A DNA stretch of 64,000 nucleotides, from positions 1,736,001 through 1,800,000 of the forward strand of contig JAGTJW010000001.1 of the NCBI GenBank assembly GCA_023657425.1. The letters are read 5' to 3'. Under the pieces are notes generated by a model. The model was given only the letters and a program-made list of their open reading frames with translations. It made no database searches and had not been told where the DNA came from. Position numbers and translations under genes: made by a program. The stretch's first letter is position 1; every line of letters starts with the position of its first letter. Shown in pieces: positions 20,363 through 29,789 of the stretch. The stretch comes from Ideonella sp. WA131b (GTDB lineage: Bacteria; Pseudomonadota; Gammaproteobacteria; Burkholderiales; Burkholderiaceae_C).

Positions 20363-21664
20363 CTAACGGGAGGAGGCGTCGCCGCCGGGGCGGCCGGAAC
20401 GCAGGAAAAGGCGCGACACCGTGTCGACCAGACGCAAGCGCTCGGCACCCTCGGCCGCGTGCAGCTCGGCCATGGTGCCGTGCAGCATCTTGTGCGTGAG
20501 ACCGCGACTCAGGGCCTCGAGCACGGTCTCGATGGACTCGCCCTTGGCCAGCAGCTTCTTGGCGCGGTGCAGCTCCAGTGCCACCCAGTCGTCGGCCTGG
20601 CGGTTGAGCGCCTGGATCAGCGGCACGGCAGCGCGTTGATCCAGCCAGTGCTGGAAGCTGCTGACACCGGCGTCGATGATGGCCTCGGCCTGCTGCACGG
20701 CGGCCTGACGCTTGTCGGAGGCACTCTGCACCAGCGTGGAGAGGTCGTCGACGGTGTAGAGGTAGACGTCCGGGAGTCGCGCGACCTCGGGTTCGATGTC
20801 GCGCGGCACGGCCAGGTCGACCATGAACATCGGCCGCCGGCGGCGCGCCTTCAGCGCCCGCTCCACCGCGCCCAGACCCACGATGGGCAAGGTGCTGGCG
20901 GTGCAGGAGACGACGGCGTCGAACTCGTGCAGCCGGTCGGGCATGTCGGCCAGGCGCATGGCCTCAGCGCCGAAGCGTGCGGCCAGCTTCTCGCCGCGCT
21001 CGAGCGTGCGGTTGGCCAGCGCGATGGTCTTGGGCGTGCGCGCCGCAAAGTGAGTGGCCACCAGTTCGATCATCTCGCCGGCACCCACGAACAGCACCTT
21101 GATCTGGGCGAGGTCTTCGAACAGCTGCGAGGCCAAACGCACCGAGGCCGCCGCCATGCTCACGCTGTGGGCGCCGATCTCGGTGGAGCTGCGCACCTCC
21201 TTGGCCACCGAGAAGCTGCGCTGGAAAAGCTGGTGCAGCGTGGTGCCCAGGGTGCCGGCTTCATCGGCCAGGCGCACGGCCTGCTTCATCTGGCCCAGGA
21301 TCTGCGGCTCACCCAGCACCATGCTGTCCAGGCCGCTGGCCACGCGGAAGGCGTGGCGCGCGGCGGCGCGGTCTTCCATCACGTAGCTGTGCGACTGCAG
21401 CTGATTCGGCGCGATGCCGCCCTGGGTGGCCAGCCACTCCACCGCGGGCCGCACCAGCTCGGCCGCGCCGGTCGGCGTGGCGCTGGCCACGTAGAGCTCG
21501 GTGCGGTTGCAAGTGGATACGAGCGCCGCCTCGGGCACCGCCCGCTGCAGCTGCTGGCGCAGGGCCTGCAGGGCCGGGGCCGTCTGTTCGGGCGCAAAGG
21601 CCAAGCGGCCGCGGAGGTCCAGCGGGGCCGTGGTGTGATTGAGCCCGAGGGCGATGACGCTCAC
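20363..21664 (-). CDS. hemA: Glutamyl-tRNA reductase
   Basis: Catalyses the first committed step of C5-pathway tetrapyrrole synthesis, reducing Glu-tRNA to glutamate-1-semialdehyde. The 433-residue product starts [15 protein letters not shown], with the catalytic Cys in STCNRTELY (about residue 50), [17 protein letters not shown] and the NADPH-binding [14 protein letters not shown]. The start is GTG; a TACAAT box lies only 6 nt upstream, so the mRNA may be leaderless. It precedes prfA-prmC, a common order. Confidence 0.95.
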   Translation of the reverse strand: MSVIALGLNHTTAPLDLRGRLAFAPEQTAPALQALRQQLQRAVPEAALVSTCNRTELYVASATPTGAAELVRPAVEWLATQGGIAPNQLQSHSYVMEDRAAARHAFRVASGLDSMVLGEPQILGQMKQAVRLADEAGTLGTTLHQLFQRSFSVAKEVRSSTEIGAHSVSMAAASVRLASQLFEDLAQIKVLFVGAGEMIELVATHFAARTPKTIALANRTLERGEKLAARFGAEAMRLADMPDRLHEFDAVVSCTASTLPIVGLGAVERALKARRRRPMFMVDLAVPRDIEPEVARLPDVYLYTVDDLSTLVQSASDKRQAAVQQAEAIIDAGVSSFQHWLDQRAAVPLIQALNRQADDWVALELHRAKKLLAKGESIETVLEALSRGLTHKMLHGTMAELHAAEGAERLRLVDTVSRLFLRSGRPGGDASSR

Positions 21665-21670
21665 GCCACA

Positions 21671-21676
21671 ATTGTA
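21671..21676 (-). promoter_or_regulatory. -10 box of hemA
   Basis: TACAAT on the minus strand ends 6 nt before the hemA GTG, predicting transcription from at or next to the start codon. No strong -35 is seen. Confidence 0.4.
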
Positions 21677-21749
21677 GGAGTCGACAGACCGCCGCACCAC
21701 CCCGGGGCGTCGATGCCATTTTGTCCTGGTCAAACCTGCGATCCAGCCG

Positions 21750-22028
21750 ATGGGCCCGCTCGACGCTGTCTGGCATCTTGCCAACCTCTTCCTGCCTGCG
21801 CTGATGCTTGGCACGCTGGCGGCCGCGCTGGCCAAGCTGCTGTGGCGGCGTGAACTGGCCGGCGTGCCCTGGCGTCGGCTGGCGGTTGCAGCCGCGGCCG
21901 CGGCCGCGGCAGTGGTGCTGCTGGGCGTGGTGGTGTTCGGCCGCGACGGCCGCATGGCCACCTATGCCGGGATGGTGCTGGCGACGGCCGGCGCGCTGTG
22001 GTGGCGGGGCTTTGGGCCGGGGCGCTGA
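21750..22028 (+). CDS. Small hypothetical membrane protein
   Basis: I do not recognise a named family. The 92-residue product has three predicted hydrophobic helices, at about 8-29, 41-64 and 69-85, with the second almost purely Ala/Val/Leu and short basic connectors (KLLWRR, FGRDGRM). There is no signal peptide cleavage site and no conserved catalytic residue. It lies divergent from hemA and convergent with miaB, alone in its unit. No Shine-Dalgarno sequence precedes the ATG. Confidence 0.6.
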   Translation: MGPLDAVWHLANLFLPALMLGTLAAALAKLLWRRELAGVPWRRLAVAAAAAAAAVVLLGVVVFGRDGRMATYAGMVLATAGALWWRGFGPGR

Positions 22029-22041
22029 GGCGCCGATGGCT

Positions 22042-23415
22042 TCAGGCTGCAGCCGGCTCGTCTTGCAGCACCGGCGTGCCACGCAACGAGTGCGGCAGCG
22101 CCTCGGTGATGCGCACGTCCATCATCTGCCCCACGAGCCGCGGCGACTGAGGCCCGCCGTCGAAGTTGACGATGCGGTTGCACTCGGTGCGCCCCATCAG
22201 CTCGGCGGCATTCTTCTTGGACGGCCCTTCGACCAGGATGCGCTGCACCGTGCCGACGCGGCTGGCGCTGATGCGCCGCACGTTGGCCTCGATGGTGGCC
22301 TGCAGGTGCTGCAGGCGCTTGAGCTTCGCGGCCTGCGGCGTGTCGTCGGCCAGCGTGGCGGCGGGCGTGCCCGGGCGCGGGCTGAAGACGAAACTGAAGC
22401 TGGCGTCGTAGCCGATGTCCTCGATGAGCTTCATCATCCTGCCGAAGTCTTCTTCGGTCTCGCCGGGGAAACCGACGATGAAGTCGCTCGAGAGGCTGAT
22501 GTCGGGCCGCACGGCACGCAGCTTGCGGATCGTGCTCTTGTATTCCATGGCCGTGTAGCCGCGCTTCATGGCCATGAGGATGCGGTCGGAGCCGTGCTGC
22601 ACCGGCAGGTGCAGGTGGCTCACCAGCTGGGGCACGCGGGCGTAGACGTCCACCAGCCGCTGCGTGAATTCGTTGGGGTGGCTGGTGGTGTAGCGGATGC
22701 GCTCGATGCCGGGGACTTGCGCCACCAGCTCGATGAGCAGCGCAAAGTCGGCGATTTCGGCCGTGTCACCCATGGCGCCGCGGTAGGCGTTGACGTTCTG
22801 CCCCAGCAGTGTCACCTCCTTCACGCCCTGCTCGGCCAAGCCTGCCACCTCCACCAGCACGTCGTCCACCGGGCGGTGCACCTCCTCGCCGCGCGTGTAG
22901 GGCACGACGCAGTAGCTGCAGTACTTGCTGCAGCCTTCCATGATCGACACGAAGGCGGAGGCGCCTTCCACGCGTGCCGGCGGCAGGTGGTCGAACTTCT
23001 CGATCTCGGGGAAGCTGATGTCCACCTGCGGCCGCTGCTGCTGCGCGCGGGCCTCGATCATCTGCGGCAGCCGGTGCAGCGTCTGCGGGCCGAACACCAG
23101 GTCGACGTAGGGCGCGCGCTCGATGATGGCCGCGCCCTCCTGGCTGGCCACGCAGCCGCCCACGCCGATCAGCACCCCTTTCTTCTTGAGGTGCTTGACG
23201 CGGCCGAGGTCGGAGAAGACCTTCTCCTGTGCTTTCTCGCGCACGCTGCAGGTGTTGAAGAGGATGAGGTCGGCGGCCTCGGGGTCGTCGGTCTTCTCGT
23301 AGCCCTGGGCGGCGCTCAGCACGTCGGCCATCTTGTCCGAGTCGTACTCGTTCATCTGGCAGCCGAAGGTGCGGATGAAGACCTTCTTCGGGGCCTGGGC
23401 GTCGGTCGGGTTCAT
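22042..23415 (-). CDS. miaB: tRNA-2-methylthio-N6-dimethylallyladenosine synthase
   Basis: A radical SAM methylthiotransferase acting on adenosine 37 of tRNAs that read codons starting with U. The 457-residue product has the N-terminal domain with [24 protein letters not shown] and [10 protein letters not shown] (three Cys for one cluster), the radical [18 protein letters not shown] motif, and a C-terminal TRAM domain ([11 protein letters not shown]). The start overlaps the stop of an upstream small secreted protein gene by 4 nt. Confidence 0.97.
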   Translation of the reverse strand: MNPTDAQAPKKVFIRTFGCQMNEYDSDKMADVLSAAQGYEKTDDPEAADLILFNTCSVREKAQEKVFSDLGRVKHLKKKGVLIGVGGCVASQEGAAIIERAPYVDLVFGPQTLHRLPQMIEARAQQQRPQVDISFPEIEKFDHLPPARVEGASAFVSIMEGCSKYCSYCVVPYTRGEEVHRPVDDVLVEVAGLAEQGVKEVTLLGQNVNAYRGAMGDTAEIADFALLIELVAQVPGIERIRYTTSHPNEFTQRLVDVYARVPQLVSHLHLPVQHGSDRILMAMKRGYTAMEYKSTIRKLRAVRPDISLSSDFIVGFPGETEEDFGRMMKLIEDIGYDASFSFVFSPRPGTPAATLADDTPQAAKLKRLQHLQATIEANVRRISASRVGTVQRILVEGPSKKNAAELMGRTECNRIVNFDGGPQSPRLVGQMMDVRITEALPHSLRGTPVLQDEPAAA

Positions 23416-23801
23416 GGCTTGATCCAGGTTTGGGCGGCGCTGTCAAAACGCCAGGCGGCGGCCTCGGCGGGCGTCGATGGCCAGGGCTTGCGCGCGGCCT
23501 CGGCCGGTGTGAGCAGCCAGACGTCGAGCAACTGACCTTGCAAGTCGCGGGTGTAGTGCACCCGCAGTGTCTGGCCAGTGAGCTGGCCGCTGAGCACGAT
23601 GCGGTTGCCGGCATCGCGGATGCGTGCGCCGGGTGCCAAGCTCGCCGGCTGCCGATTCAGCAGGACCAAGGGCGGCGCTGTGAGGACGAGATCGCCGCGC
23701 AAGGCCGTGGCCGGAAAACTCCGGTTGGGCTGGGCCAGGGCGGTCGTGGCCGCGGCGGCCAAGACGAGCGCGGCGGCAAGCAACGGGGCACAGCGGGGCA
23801 T
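23412..23801 (-). CDS. Small secreted protein of unknown function
   Basis: Not assigned to a known family. The 129-residue product has a clear Sec signal peptide (Ala/Leu-rich, ending near ALAQP at residue 24). The mature part is a short beta-rich domain with [25 protein letters not shown]-type repeats of Gly turns, [11 protein letters not shown], and an [13 protein letters not shown] ending. There are no cysteines in the mature region. It sits just upstream of miaB with a 4-nt overlap, so it is likely the first gene of that operon. Confidence 0.7.
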   Translation of the reverse strand: MPRCAPLLAAALVLAAAATTALAQPNRSFPATALRGDLVLTAPPLVLLNRQPASLAPGARIRDAGNRIVLSGQLTGQTLRVHYTRDLQGQLLDVWLLTPAEAARKPWPSTPAEAAAWRFDSAAQTWIKP

Positions 23802-23845
23802 GGTGTGGATCCAGGGGCTGTGGTGCTCTGCCCGGCGGGCGGAGC

Positions 23846-23874
23846 AAAAACGGCCCGAGGGTGACTCGGGCCGT
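23846..23874 (-). terminator. Intrinsic terminator of tRNA-Met
   Basis: On the minus strand CGGCCCGAG pairs with CTCGGGCCG around a 5-nt loop and is followed immediately by TTTTT at 23846-23850. It lies 9 nt after the tRNA 3' end, a textbook rho-independent terminator. Confidence 0.88.
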
Positions 23875-23882
23875 CGCTGTTC

Positions 23883-23959
23883 TGGTGGCGCTTCAGGGAT
23901 TTGAACCCCGGACCTGCGGATTATGATTCCGTCGCTCTAACCAACTGAGCTAAAGCGCC
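23883..23959 (-). tRNA. tRNA-Met (CAT anticodon), elongator type
   Basis: A full cloverleaf on the minus strand: acceptor GGCGCTT/AAGCGCC, D loop AGCTCAGTTGGTTAGAGC, anticodon loop ATCATAA giving CAT, T arm GGGGTTCAAATCCC, discriminator A and an encoded CCA. The first acceptor pair is a normal G-C, unlike initiator tRNA. A lysidine-modified tRNA-Ile(CAT) is the alternative, but the overall sequence fits elongator Met. Confidence 0.92.
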
Positions 23960-23969
23960 TGAACGGTCG

Positions 23970-24000
23970 AGTATAGCCCGCAGCCTTCGGCGGGTGTGAA
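23970..24000 (-). promoter_or_regulatory. Promoter of tRNA-Met
   Basis: On the minus strand TTCACA (24000-23995) and TATACT (23975-23970) are separated by 19 nt. Predicted transcription starts a few bases before the tRNA. The spacing is slightly long, but the hexamers match well. Confidence 0.5.
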
Positions 24001-24036
24001 GAGCGCCCACCGTCCGCAGCCGCAGGTGCCATCCCG

Positions 24037-25092
<1,056 letters not shown>

Positions 25093-25102
25093 CGCCGCGG
25101 CG

Positions 25103-25207
25103 TCAGCCACCTTCTGGCAGCACTTCCTCGATGTCGGCCACCGGGATCAGCGGCACCGTCAGCACAAGCACGGTCAGCGGTGCCGCGTAAGGGGGGAGGA
25201 TCGCCAT
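25103..25207 (-). CDS. Possible 34-residue small ORF between ftsY and ffh
   Basis: An open frame starting MAILPPYAAPLTVLVLTVP and ending IEEVLPEGG, one hydrophobic helix plus an acidic tail. The frame stays open upstream of the ATG toward the end of ffh, with an Arg-rich translation that does not look coding. It has no recognised homologue in my memory. It could be a small membrane protein, a gene remnant, or chance. Confidence 0.2.
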   Translation of the reverse strand: MAILPPYAAPLTVLVLTVPLIPVADIEEVLPEGG

Positions 25208-25319
25208 CCGGATGGGTGCAGGGGTTGCGTCAAGGACGAATCCCCAACTTCGACCGCCGCGGTCCCGGCCTCGAGGGTCACGGGCAGAAAAGGCGTCTCG
25301 GAGTGTCAGCGCAGGGCGT

Positions 25320-26717
25320 TCAGCGCGGCATGCCGGGGAAGCCGCCGCCCGGACCTCCGCCGCCCATCCCGCCGCCGAATCCGCCCCCCATCCGCTTCAT
25401 CATCTTCATCATCCCGCCGCCCTTCATCTTCTTCATCATTCCCTGCATCTGCTCGAACTGGTTGAGCAGGCGGTTCACCTCCTGAACCGGCACGCCCGCA
25501 CCGGCCGCGATGCGGCGCTTGCGGCTGGCCTTGAGGAGCTCGGGCTTGCGGCGTTCCAGCGGCGTCATCGAGTGGATGATGCCTTCCATGCGGCGCACGT
25601 CTTTCTCGGCCTTGCCGAGGTCGGCGCCCTGGGCCCTGGCGGTCAGCTGGCTGGGCAGCTTGTCCATCAGCCCCGACAGGCCGCCCATCTTCTTCATCTG
25701 GCTGATCTGGGCGAGGAAGTCCTCGAGGTCGAAGCCGCCGCCGCTCTTGACCTTCGCGGCCAGCTTCTGCGCCGAGGCGATGTCGACGCCCTTTTGCACC
25801 TCCTCGACGAGCGCGACGATGTCGCCCATGCCCAGCACGCGGCCGGCGTGGCGCTGGGCATCGAAGACCTCCAGTCCGTCGATCTTCTCCGAGATGCCGG
25901 CGAACTTGATCGGCGCGCCCGTGACCTGCCGCACCGACAGCGCGGCGCCGCCGCGGCTGTCGCCGTCGAGCTTGGTGAGCACCACGCCGGTGAGCGGCAG
26001 CGCGTCCTTGAACGCCCGGGCCGTGTTCACCGCGTCCTGACCCTGCATCGCGTCGACGACGAACAGCGTCTCCACGGGGTTGAGCGCCGCGTGCAGCTCG
26101 CGGATCTCGGCCATCAGGGCCTCGTCGATGGCCAGGCGGCCCGCGGTGTCCACCAGCAGCACGTCGACGTAGTGGCGCCGGGCGTGGTCGAGTGCGGCCA
26201 GGGCGATGTCGCGCGGCTTGTCTGTCGGCTGCGACGGGAACCACTCGGCCCCCGCCTGCGCCGTCACCGTCTTGAGCTGCTCGATGGCCGCCGGCCGGTA
26301 GACGTCGGCCGAGACGGTGAGCACTTTCTTCTTGCGCTTCGTGATCAGGTGTTTGGCGAGCTTGGCGGTGGTCGTCGTCTTGCCGGCACCCTGCAGGCCG
26401 GCCATCAGGATCACAGCCGGCGGCTGCGCGGCGAGGTTGAGGTCCGAGACCCCCTCGCCCATGGTCGCTGCGAGCTCCTTGTGCACGATGCCCACCAGCG
26501 CCTGGCCCGGGTTCAGCGAGCCCACAACCTCGGCGCCCAGCGCCTTGTCCTTGACGCGGGCGATGAAGTCGCGCACCACGGGCAGCGCCACGTCGGCCTC
26601 GAGCAGCGCCATGCGCACCTCGCGCAGCATGTCCTGCACGTTGCCCTCGGTGATGCGGGCCTGGCCTCGCATCGTCTTGACGAGCCTGGAGAGCCGATCG
26701 GTGAGGTTGCTGGCCAT
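25320..26717 (-). CDS. ffh: Signal recognition particle protein Ffh
   Basis: The GTPase that, with 4.5S RNA, binds signal sequences emerging from ribosomes. The 465-residue product has an N domain starting MASNLTDRLSRLVKTMRGQ, GLQGAGKTTTTAKLA (G1), DVYRPAAIEQL, DTAGRLAID (G3) and VVLTKLDGDSRGG (G4). The C-terminal M domain is Met-rich (MQGMMKKMKGGGMMKMM) and ends with a Gly-rich tail that can be compared with that of other betaproteobacteria. I chose ATG at 26717, the family start, over one 45 nt upstream. Confidence 0.97.
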   Translation of the reverse strand: MASNLTDRLSRLVKTMRGQARITEGNVQDMLREVRMALLEADVALPVVRDFIARVKDKALGAEVVGSLNPGQALVGIVHKELAATMGEGVSDLNLAAQPPAVILMAGLQGAGKTTTTAKLAKHLITKRKKKVLTVSADVYRPAAIEQLKTVTAQAGAEWFPSQPTDKPRDIALAALDHARRHYVDVLLVDTAGRLAIDEALMAEIRELHAALNPVETLFVVDAMQGQDAVNTARAFKDALPLTGVVLTKLDGDSRGGAALSVRQVTGAPIKFAGISEKIDGLEVFDAQRHAGRVLGMGDIVALVEEVQKGVDIASAQKLAAKVKSGGGFDLEDFLAQISQMKKMGGLSGLMDKLPSQLTARAQGADLGKAEKDVRRMEGIIHSMTPLERRKPELLKASRKRRIAAGAGVPVQEVNRLLNQFEQMQGMMKKMKGGGMMKMMKRMGGGFGGGMGGGGPGGGFPGMPR

Positions 26718-26770
26718 GGGCGCGCCGAAGTGAGGGGTTGGGGCAGGTGCCGCATGGCACACTGACGGGC

Positions 26771-27610
26771 ATGATTTTATCGACCGGCTCCCCCATGCTC
26801 GCCCCCGGTGGCGGGCTGTTGCTGGTGCTGGTGGCCTCGGGCCTGTATCTGCTGGCCACGGTGCCGGCGGCGTCTTGGGGCCGCCTGTCGCTGGTGGGCC
26901 TGCTGGGTGGCTTCGTGCTGCATGCCCTGCTGCTGCTCATTGACATCGGCGGCTTGGGCCAGCCCACGCCGGGTGCCCGTCTGGGCTTCGGTCCGGTGCT
27001 GTCCACCGCCGTGTGGATGGTGATCGCGGTTTACACCGTCGAAAGCCGGCTGCTGCCCGTGCCGGTGGTGCGGCAGTGGCTGGGCCTGACGGGAATCGTG
27101 GCGGTGCTGCTGGCAGCCACCTTCCCGGGCGATCCACGCGTCATGCACTCGGCGCTGGCGCCATTGCACTTCGCGCTCGGGGTGGGTTCGTACGGCCTCT
27201 TCGGCGCCGCCGTTTTGCACGGTCTGTGGCTGGATGCTGCCGAACGTCGGCTGCGCGGCAGTGGCGCCGCCGCGCTGGCGCGCGGCCCGGCGCCGGGCTT
27301 GCCGCTGCTGCAGCTCGAACGCATCACCTTCCGTTTCGTCGAGGTTGGCTTCCTGGTCCTCACGGCCACCTTGGTGTTGGGTCTGGTCTCCACCTTTCTC
27401 GCCCCGCAGGGCCGCTGGATCGAGCACAAGACGGTTTTCTCGGTGCTGGCCTGGGCGGTCATCGGGGGGCTGCTCTTGGGCCGCCGGGTTCGTGGGTGGC
27501 GGGGCCGCCAGGCCACGCGCTGGCTCTATGCCGGCGCAGTGCTGCTCCTGCTGGGTTATGCCGGTTCACGCTTCGTGCTCGAGGTCGTGCTCGGCCGCGC
27601 TGCGGTCTGA
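26771..27610 (+). CDS. CcsA/YpjD-type cytochrome c assembly membrane protein
   Basis: A 279-residue membrane protein with about eight hydrophobic segments. It matches the inner-membrane CcsA-like family found next to ffh in many proteobacteria (YpjD/CorE group): conserved LHFALGVGSYGLFGAAVLHG with the likely heme-ligand His, and the later segment FLVLTATLVLGL..WIEHKTVFSVLAWAV. The WxWD heme-handling signature of true CcsA is not seen, so a direct role in cytochrome c maturation is uncertain. It diverges from ffh and is followed by pilS genes. Confidence 0.8.
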   Translation: MILSTGSPMLAPGGGLLLVLVASGLYLLATVPAASWGRLSLVGLLGGFVLHALLLLIDIGGLGQPTPGARLGFGPVLSTAVWMVIAVYTVESRLLPVPVVRQWLGLTGIVAVLLAATFPGDPRVMHSALAPLHFALGVGSYGLFGAAVLHGLWLDAAERRLRGSGAAALARGPAPGLPLLQLERITFRFVEVGFLVLTATLVLGLVSTFLAPQGRWIEHKTVFSVLAWAVIGGLLLGRRVRGWRGRQATRWLYAGAVLLLLGYAGSRFVLEVVLGRAAV

Positions 27611-27638
27611 CGGTGTTTGGCATGGGCAGCCCTCCCCG

Positions 27639-27899
27639 ATGAAGTTCGTCGTCCTGCTGCTCGTGTTCGTGGGTGCGCTTGCCTGGCTCGCGGTGTCACG
27701 CCGACAGCGCCCGCCCGACCTGCCGCCGGTGCCGCTTCGCCCCGGCAAAGACGATGAGCGCATCGAGGCACCGCAGGCGATGGTCACGTGTGCGCACTGC
27801 GGCGTGCACGTGCCGCAGGCTGATGCCTTGTTCGACGCCGCCGGCCACCCCTATTGCGGCGAGGGGCACCGCCAGGCAGGGCCGCGCCGCAGCGGCTGA
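27639..27899 (+). CDS. PP0621-like small zinc-ribbon protein
   Basis: An 86-residue protein with a single N-terminal membrane helix (KFVVLLLVFVGALAWLAV), a Pro-rich linker, and a C-terminal CAHCGVHVP...YCGEGH segment that looks like a zinc ribbon. The arrangement matches the PP0621 family, which usually lies between an Ffh-linked CcsA-like gene and pilS. It is 28 nt after the CcsA-like gene and 18 nt before pilS. Confidence 0.75.
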   Translation: MKFVVLLLVFVGALAWLAVSRRQRPPDLPPVPLRPGKDDERIEAPQAMVTCAHCGVHVPQADALFDAAGHPYCGEGHRQAGPRRSG

Positions 27900-27917
27900 G
27901 CGCCGCGGCCATCGGCG

Positions 27918-29762
27918 ATGGACCCTCGCGATGCCGACCGTCGCCGTGGCGACCGCCGCCGCGCCGGCCTGCGCGCTGCCGAGCAGCGACCCATCGACGA
28001 TGGCGGTAGCGACGCCTTCGGGCCCACCCGCAGCGCGCCGACGGCCGGTGACAGCCGCTTTTTCGACCGCCAGGTGCATCGGTTGCGCCACGCCCAGGAC
28101 GCGGCCTTTGCGCGCGTGGTGCGCACTTACATTGCAGCGCGCGCCGCCCTCGGGCTGAGCGTGGTCGCGGTGCAGGGCATCAGCGCCTGGACCGGCGCCC
28201 GTCAGCCCGAATGGGCCGTCCTGGTGACGCTGGCCTACGCCGCCCAGGCCATCTCGTTGTGGCTGCTTCCGCGCCTGGGCGCGCTGGCCGAGCCGGTCAG
28301 CGAGAGTTCGCAGCGGCGTCGTCAGTGGTGGTCGACCATCGGCATCGACTTGCTGGCCTTCTCGGTGCTGCACCTGAACGAGGTCGGGACGTCGTTCAAC
28401 TATGCGGCGTTGCTGGTGTTGCCCGTGCTGATGGCCGGCGTGCTGACCTCGCGCGCACGCGCACTCGGCACCACGGCGTTGGCCACGCTGATGCTGCTGG
28501 CATCGGCCTGGGAACACGGGGGCGACTCACCGACCTTGATCCTGCAGTCCGGCCTGGCGAGCATCGGCTTGTTCGTGATCGTGCTGCTGGCCAGCGAGCT
28601 GGCCAGCCGCCTCGCGCGCGAGGAAGCGGCCGCACACGACAGCCTGGAGCTGGCACGTCAGCAGGCCCGGCTCAACCGCTTGGTGATCGAGGAGATGGTC
28701 GACGGCGTTCTGGTGGTCGACCGAACGCTTCAGGTGCGCGCTGCCAACCCGGCGGCGCGCGCGCTGCTGGTGGATCAGGGGCTTGCGCCCCCGGCGCCGT
28801 TTTCGCTGGACCGGTTGCCGGCCTGGGCCGCGCTGTGGCAGGCCGCGCAGCAAGCCGTGGCCAGCGGCCAGTGGCCAGAGGCCGGTCAGGACGTGACGCT
28901 CGGTGTCGGCCAGGGCCACACGCGCACACTGCGGCTGCGCGTGCGCTTCATGCGCAAGTGGGCAGCCGACGTCGCAGGCTCCGAGCCGGCGGCCGTGCTC
29001 TTGCTTGAAGACCTTCGAACGCTGCAGGCGCGGGTCCGCCAGGACAAGCTGGCCGCGATGGGCCGCGTCTCCGCTGGCATCGCGCACGAGATCCGCAACC
29101 CGCTGGCGGCCATCGCGCAGGCCAACGCGCTGCTGATGGAAGACCCGCTGACGCCGGGGCAGCAGCAGCTTGCTGCCATGGTGGACGACAACGTGCAGCG
29201 CCTGAAGCGGCTGGTCGACGACGTGATGGAGGTGGCACCCGGTTCCCTGCCGTCGCCGCAGGCCGTGGACGCGGCAGCGGTGGTGGCGCAGGCTGCGGCC
29301 GACTGGGTGCGCACGCAGGGCCTGTCGATGGGCCCGGCCAGCCCGCTGCGCGCCGAGTTGCACGCCAGTCCGCTGGGTGTGGACTTCGACCCCGAGCACC
29401 TGCGCCGCGTGCTGGTGAACCTGCTCGACAACGCGCTGCGGCACGCCAGCGGCGAGCCCGGTTCGGTGGTCCTGCGCCTGCTGGCCCTGGACGAACGGCT
29501 CGCGCTGCTGTCGGTGCTGTCCGACGGTGCCCAGATTGCGCCCGAGGTCGAGCGGCGGCTGTTCGAGCCGTTCTTCTCGACCCGCAGCCGCGGCACCGGA
29601 CTCGGCTTGTATATTTGCCGCGAGCTGTGCGAACGCTACGGCGCCAGCATCGAGTACCGTCCCCTGCCCGCGACCGAGCGGCTGCGCAACGAGTTCGCGG
29701 TGCGCATGCGCCGAACGACCCTCACAGGGTCTGCGTCCGCGCCCGCGCTGCCGCTGGCCTGA
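27918..29762 (+). CDS. pilS: Sensor histidine kinase PilS
   Basis: The 614-residue membrane kinase of the PilS/PilR system that controls pilin transcription. A basic N-terminus is followed by about six hydrophobic segments (70-220), a PAS-like region (about 240-330), then the HisKA domain with HEIRNPLAAI (His390) and a HATPase domain with LLDNALRHAS, FEPFFSTRSRGTGLGLYICREL. The N-terminal Arg/Asp-rich stretch before residue 45 is longer than usual, so the true start could be further in. Confidence 0.93.
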   Translation: MDPRDADRRRGDRRRAGLRAAEQRPIDDGGSDAFGPTRSAPTAGDSRFFDRQVHRLRHAQDAAFARVVRTYIAARAALGLSVVAVQGISAWTGARQPEWAVLVTLAYAAQAISLWLLPRLGALAEPVSESSQRRRQWWSTIGIDLLAFSVLHLNEVGTSFNYAALLVLPVLMAGVLTSRARALGTTALATLMLLASAWEHGGDSPTLILQSGLASIGLFVIVLLASELASRLAREEAAAHDSLELARQQARLNRLVIEEMVDGVLVVDRTLQVRAANPAARALLVDQGLAPPAPFSLDRLPAWAALWQAAQQAVASGQWPEAGQDVTLGVGQGHTRTLRLRVRFMRKWAADVAGSEPAAVLLLEDLRTLQARVRQDKLAAMGRVSAGIAHEIRNPLAAIAQANALLMEDPLTPGQQQLAAMVDDNVQRLKRLVDDVMEVAPGSLPSPQAVDAAAVVAQAAADWVRTQGLSMGPASPLRAELHASPLGVDFDPEHLRRVLVNLLDNALRHASGEPGSVVLRLLALDERLALLSVLSDGAQIAPEVERRLFEPFFSTRSRGTGLGLYICRELCERYGASIEYRPLPATERLRNEFAVRMRRTTLTGSASAPALPLA

Positions 29763-29789
29763 TTGGCTCCTTGAGCGAACCCGCCGCCC

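Noticed and set aside
19694-21853. 719-residue plus-strand open frame
   Set aside because: It is antisense to prfA and hemA, both clear genes, and its composition is His/Gln/Gly-rich without motifs.
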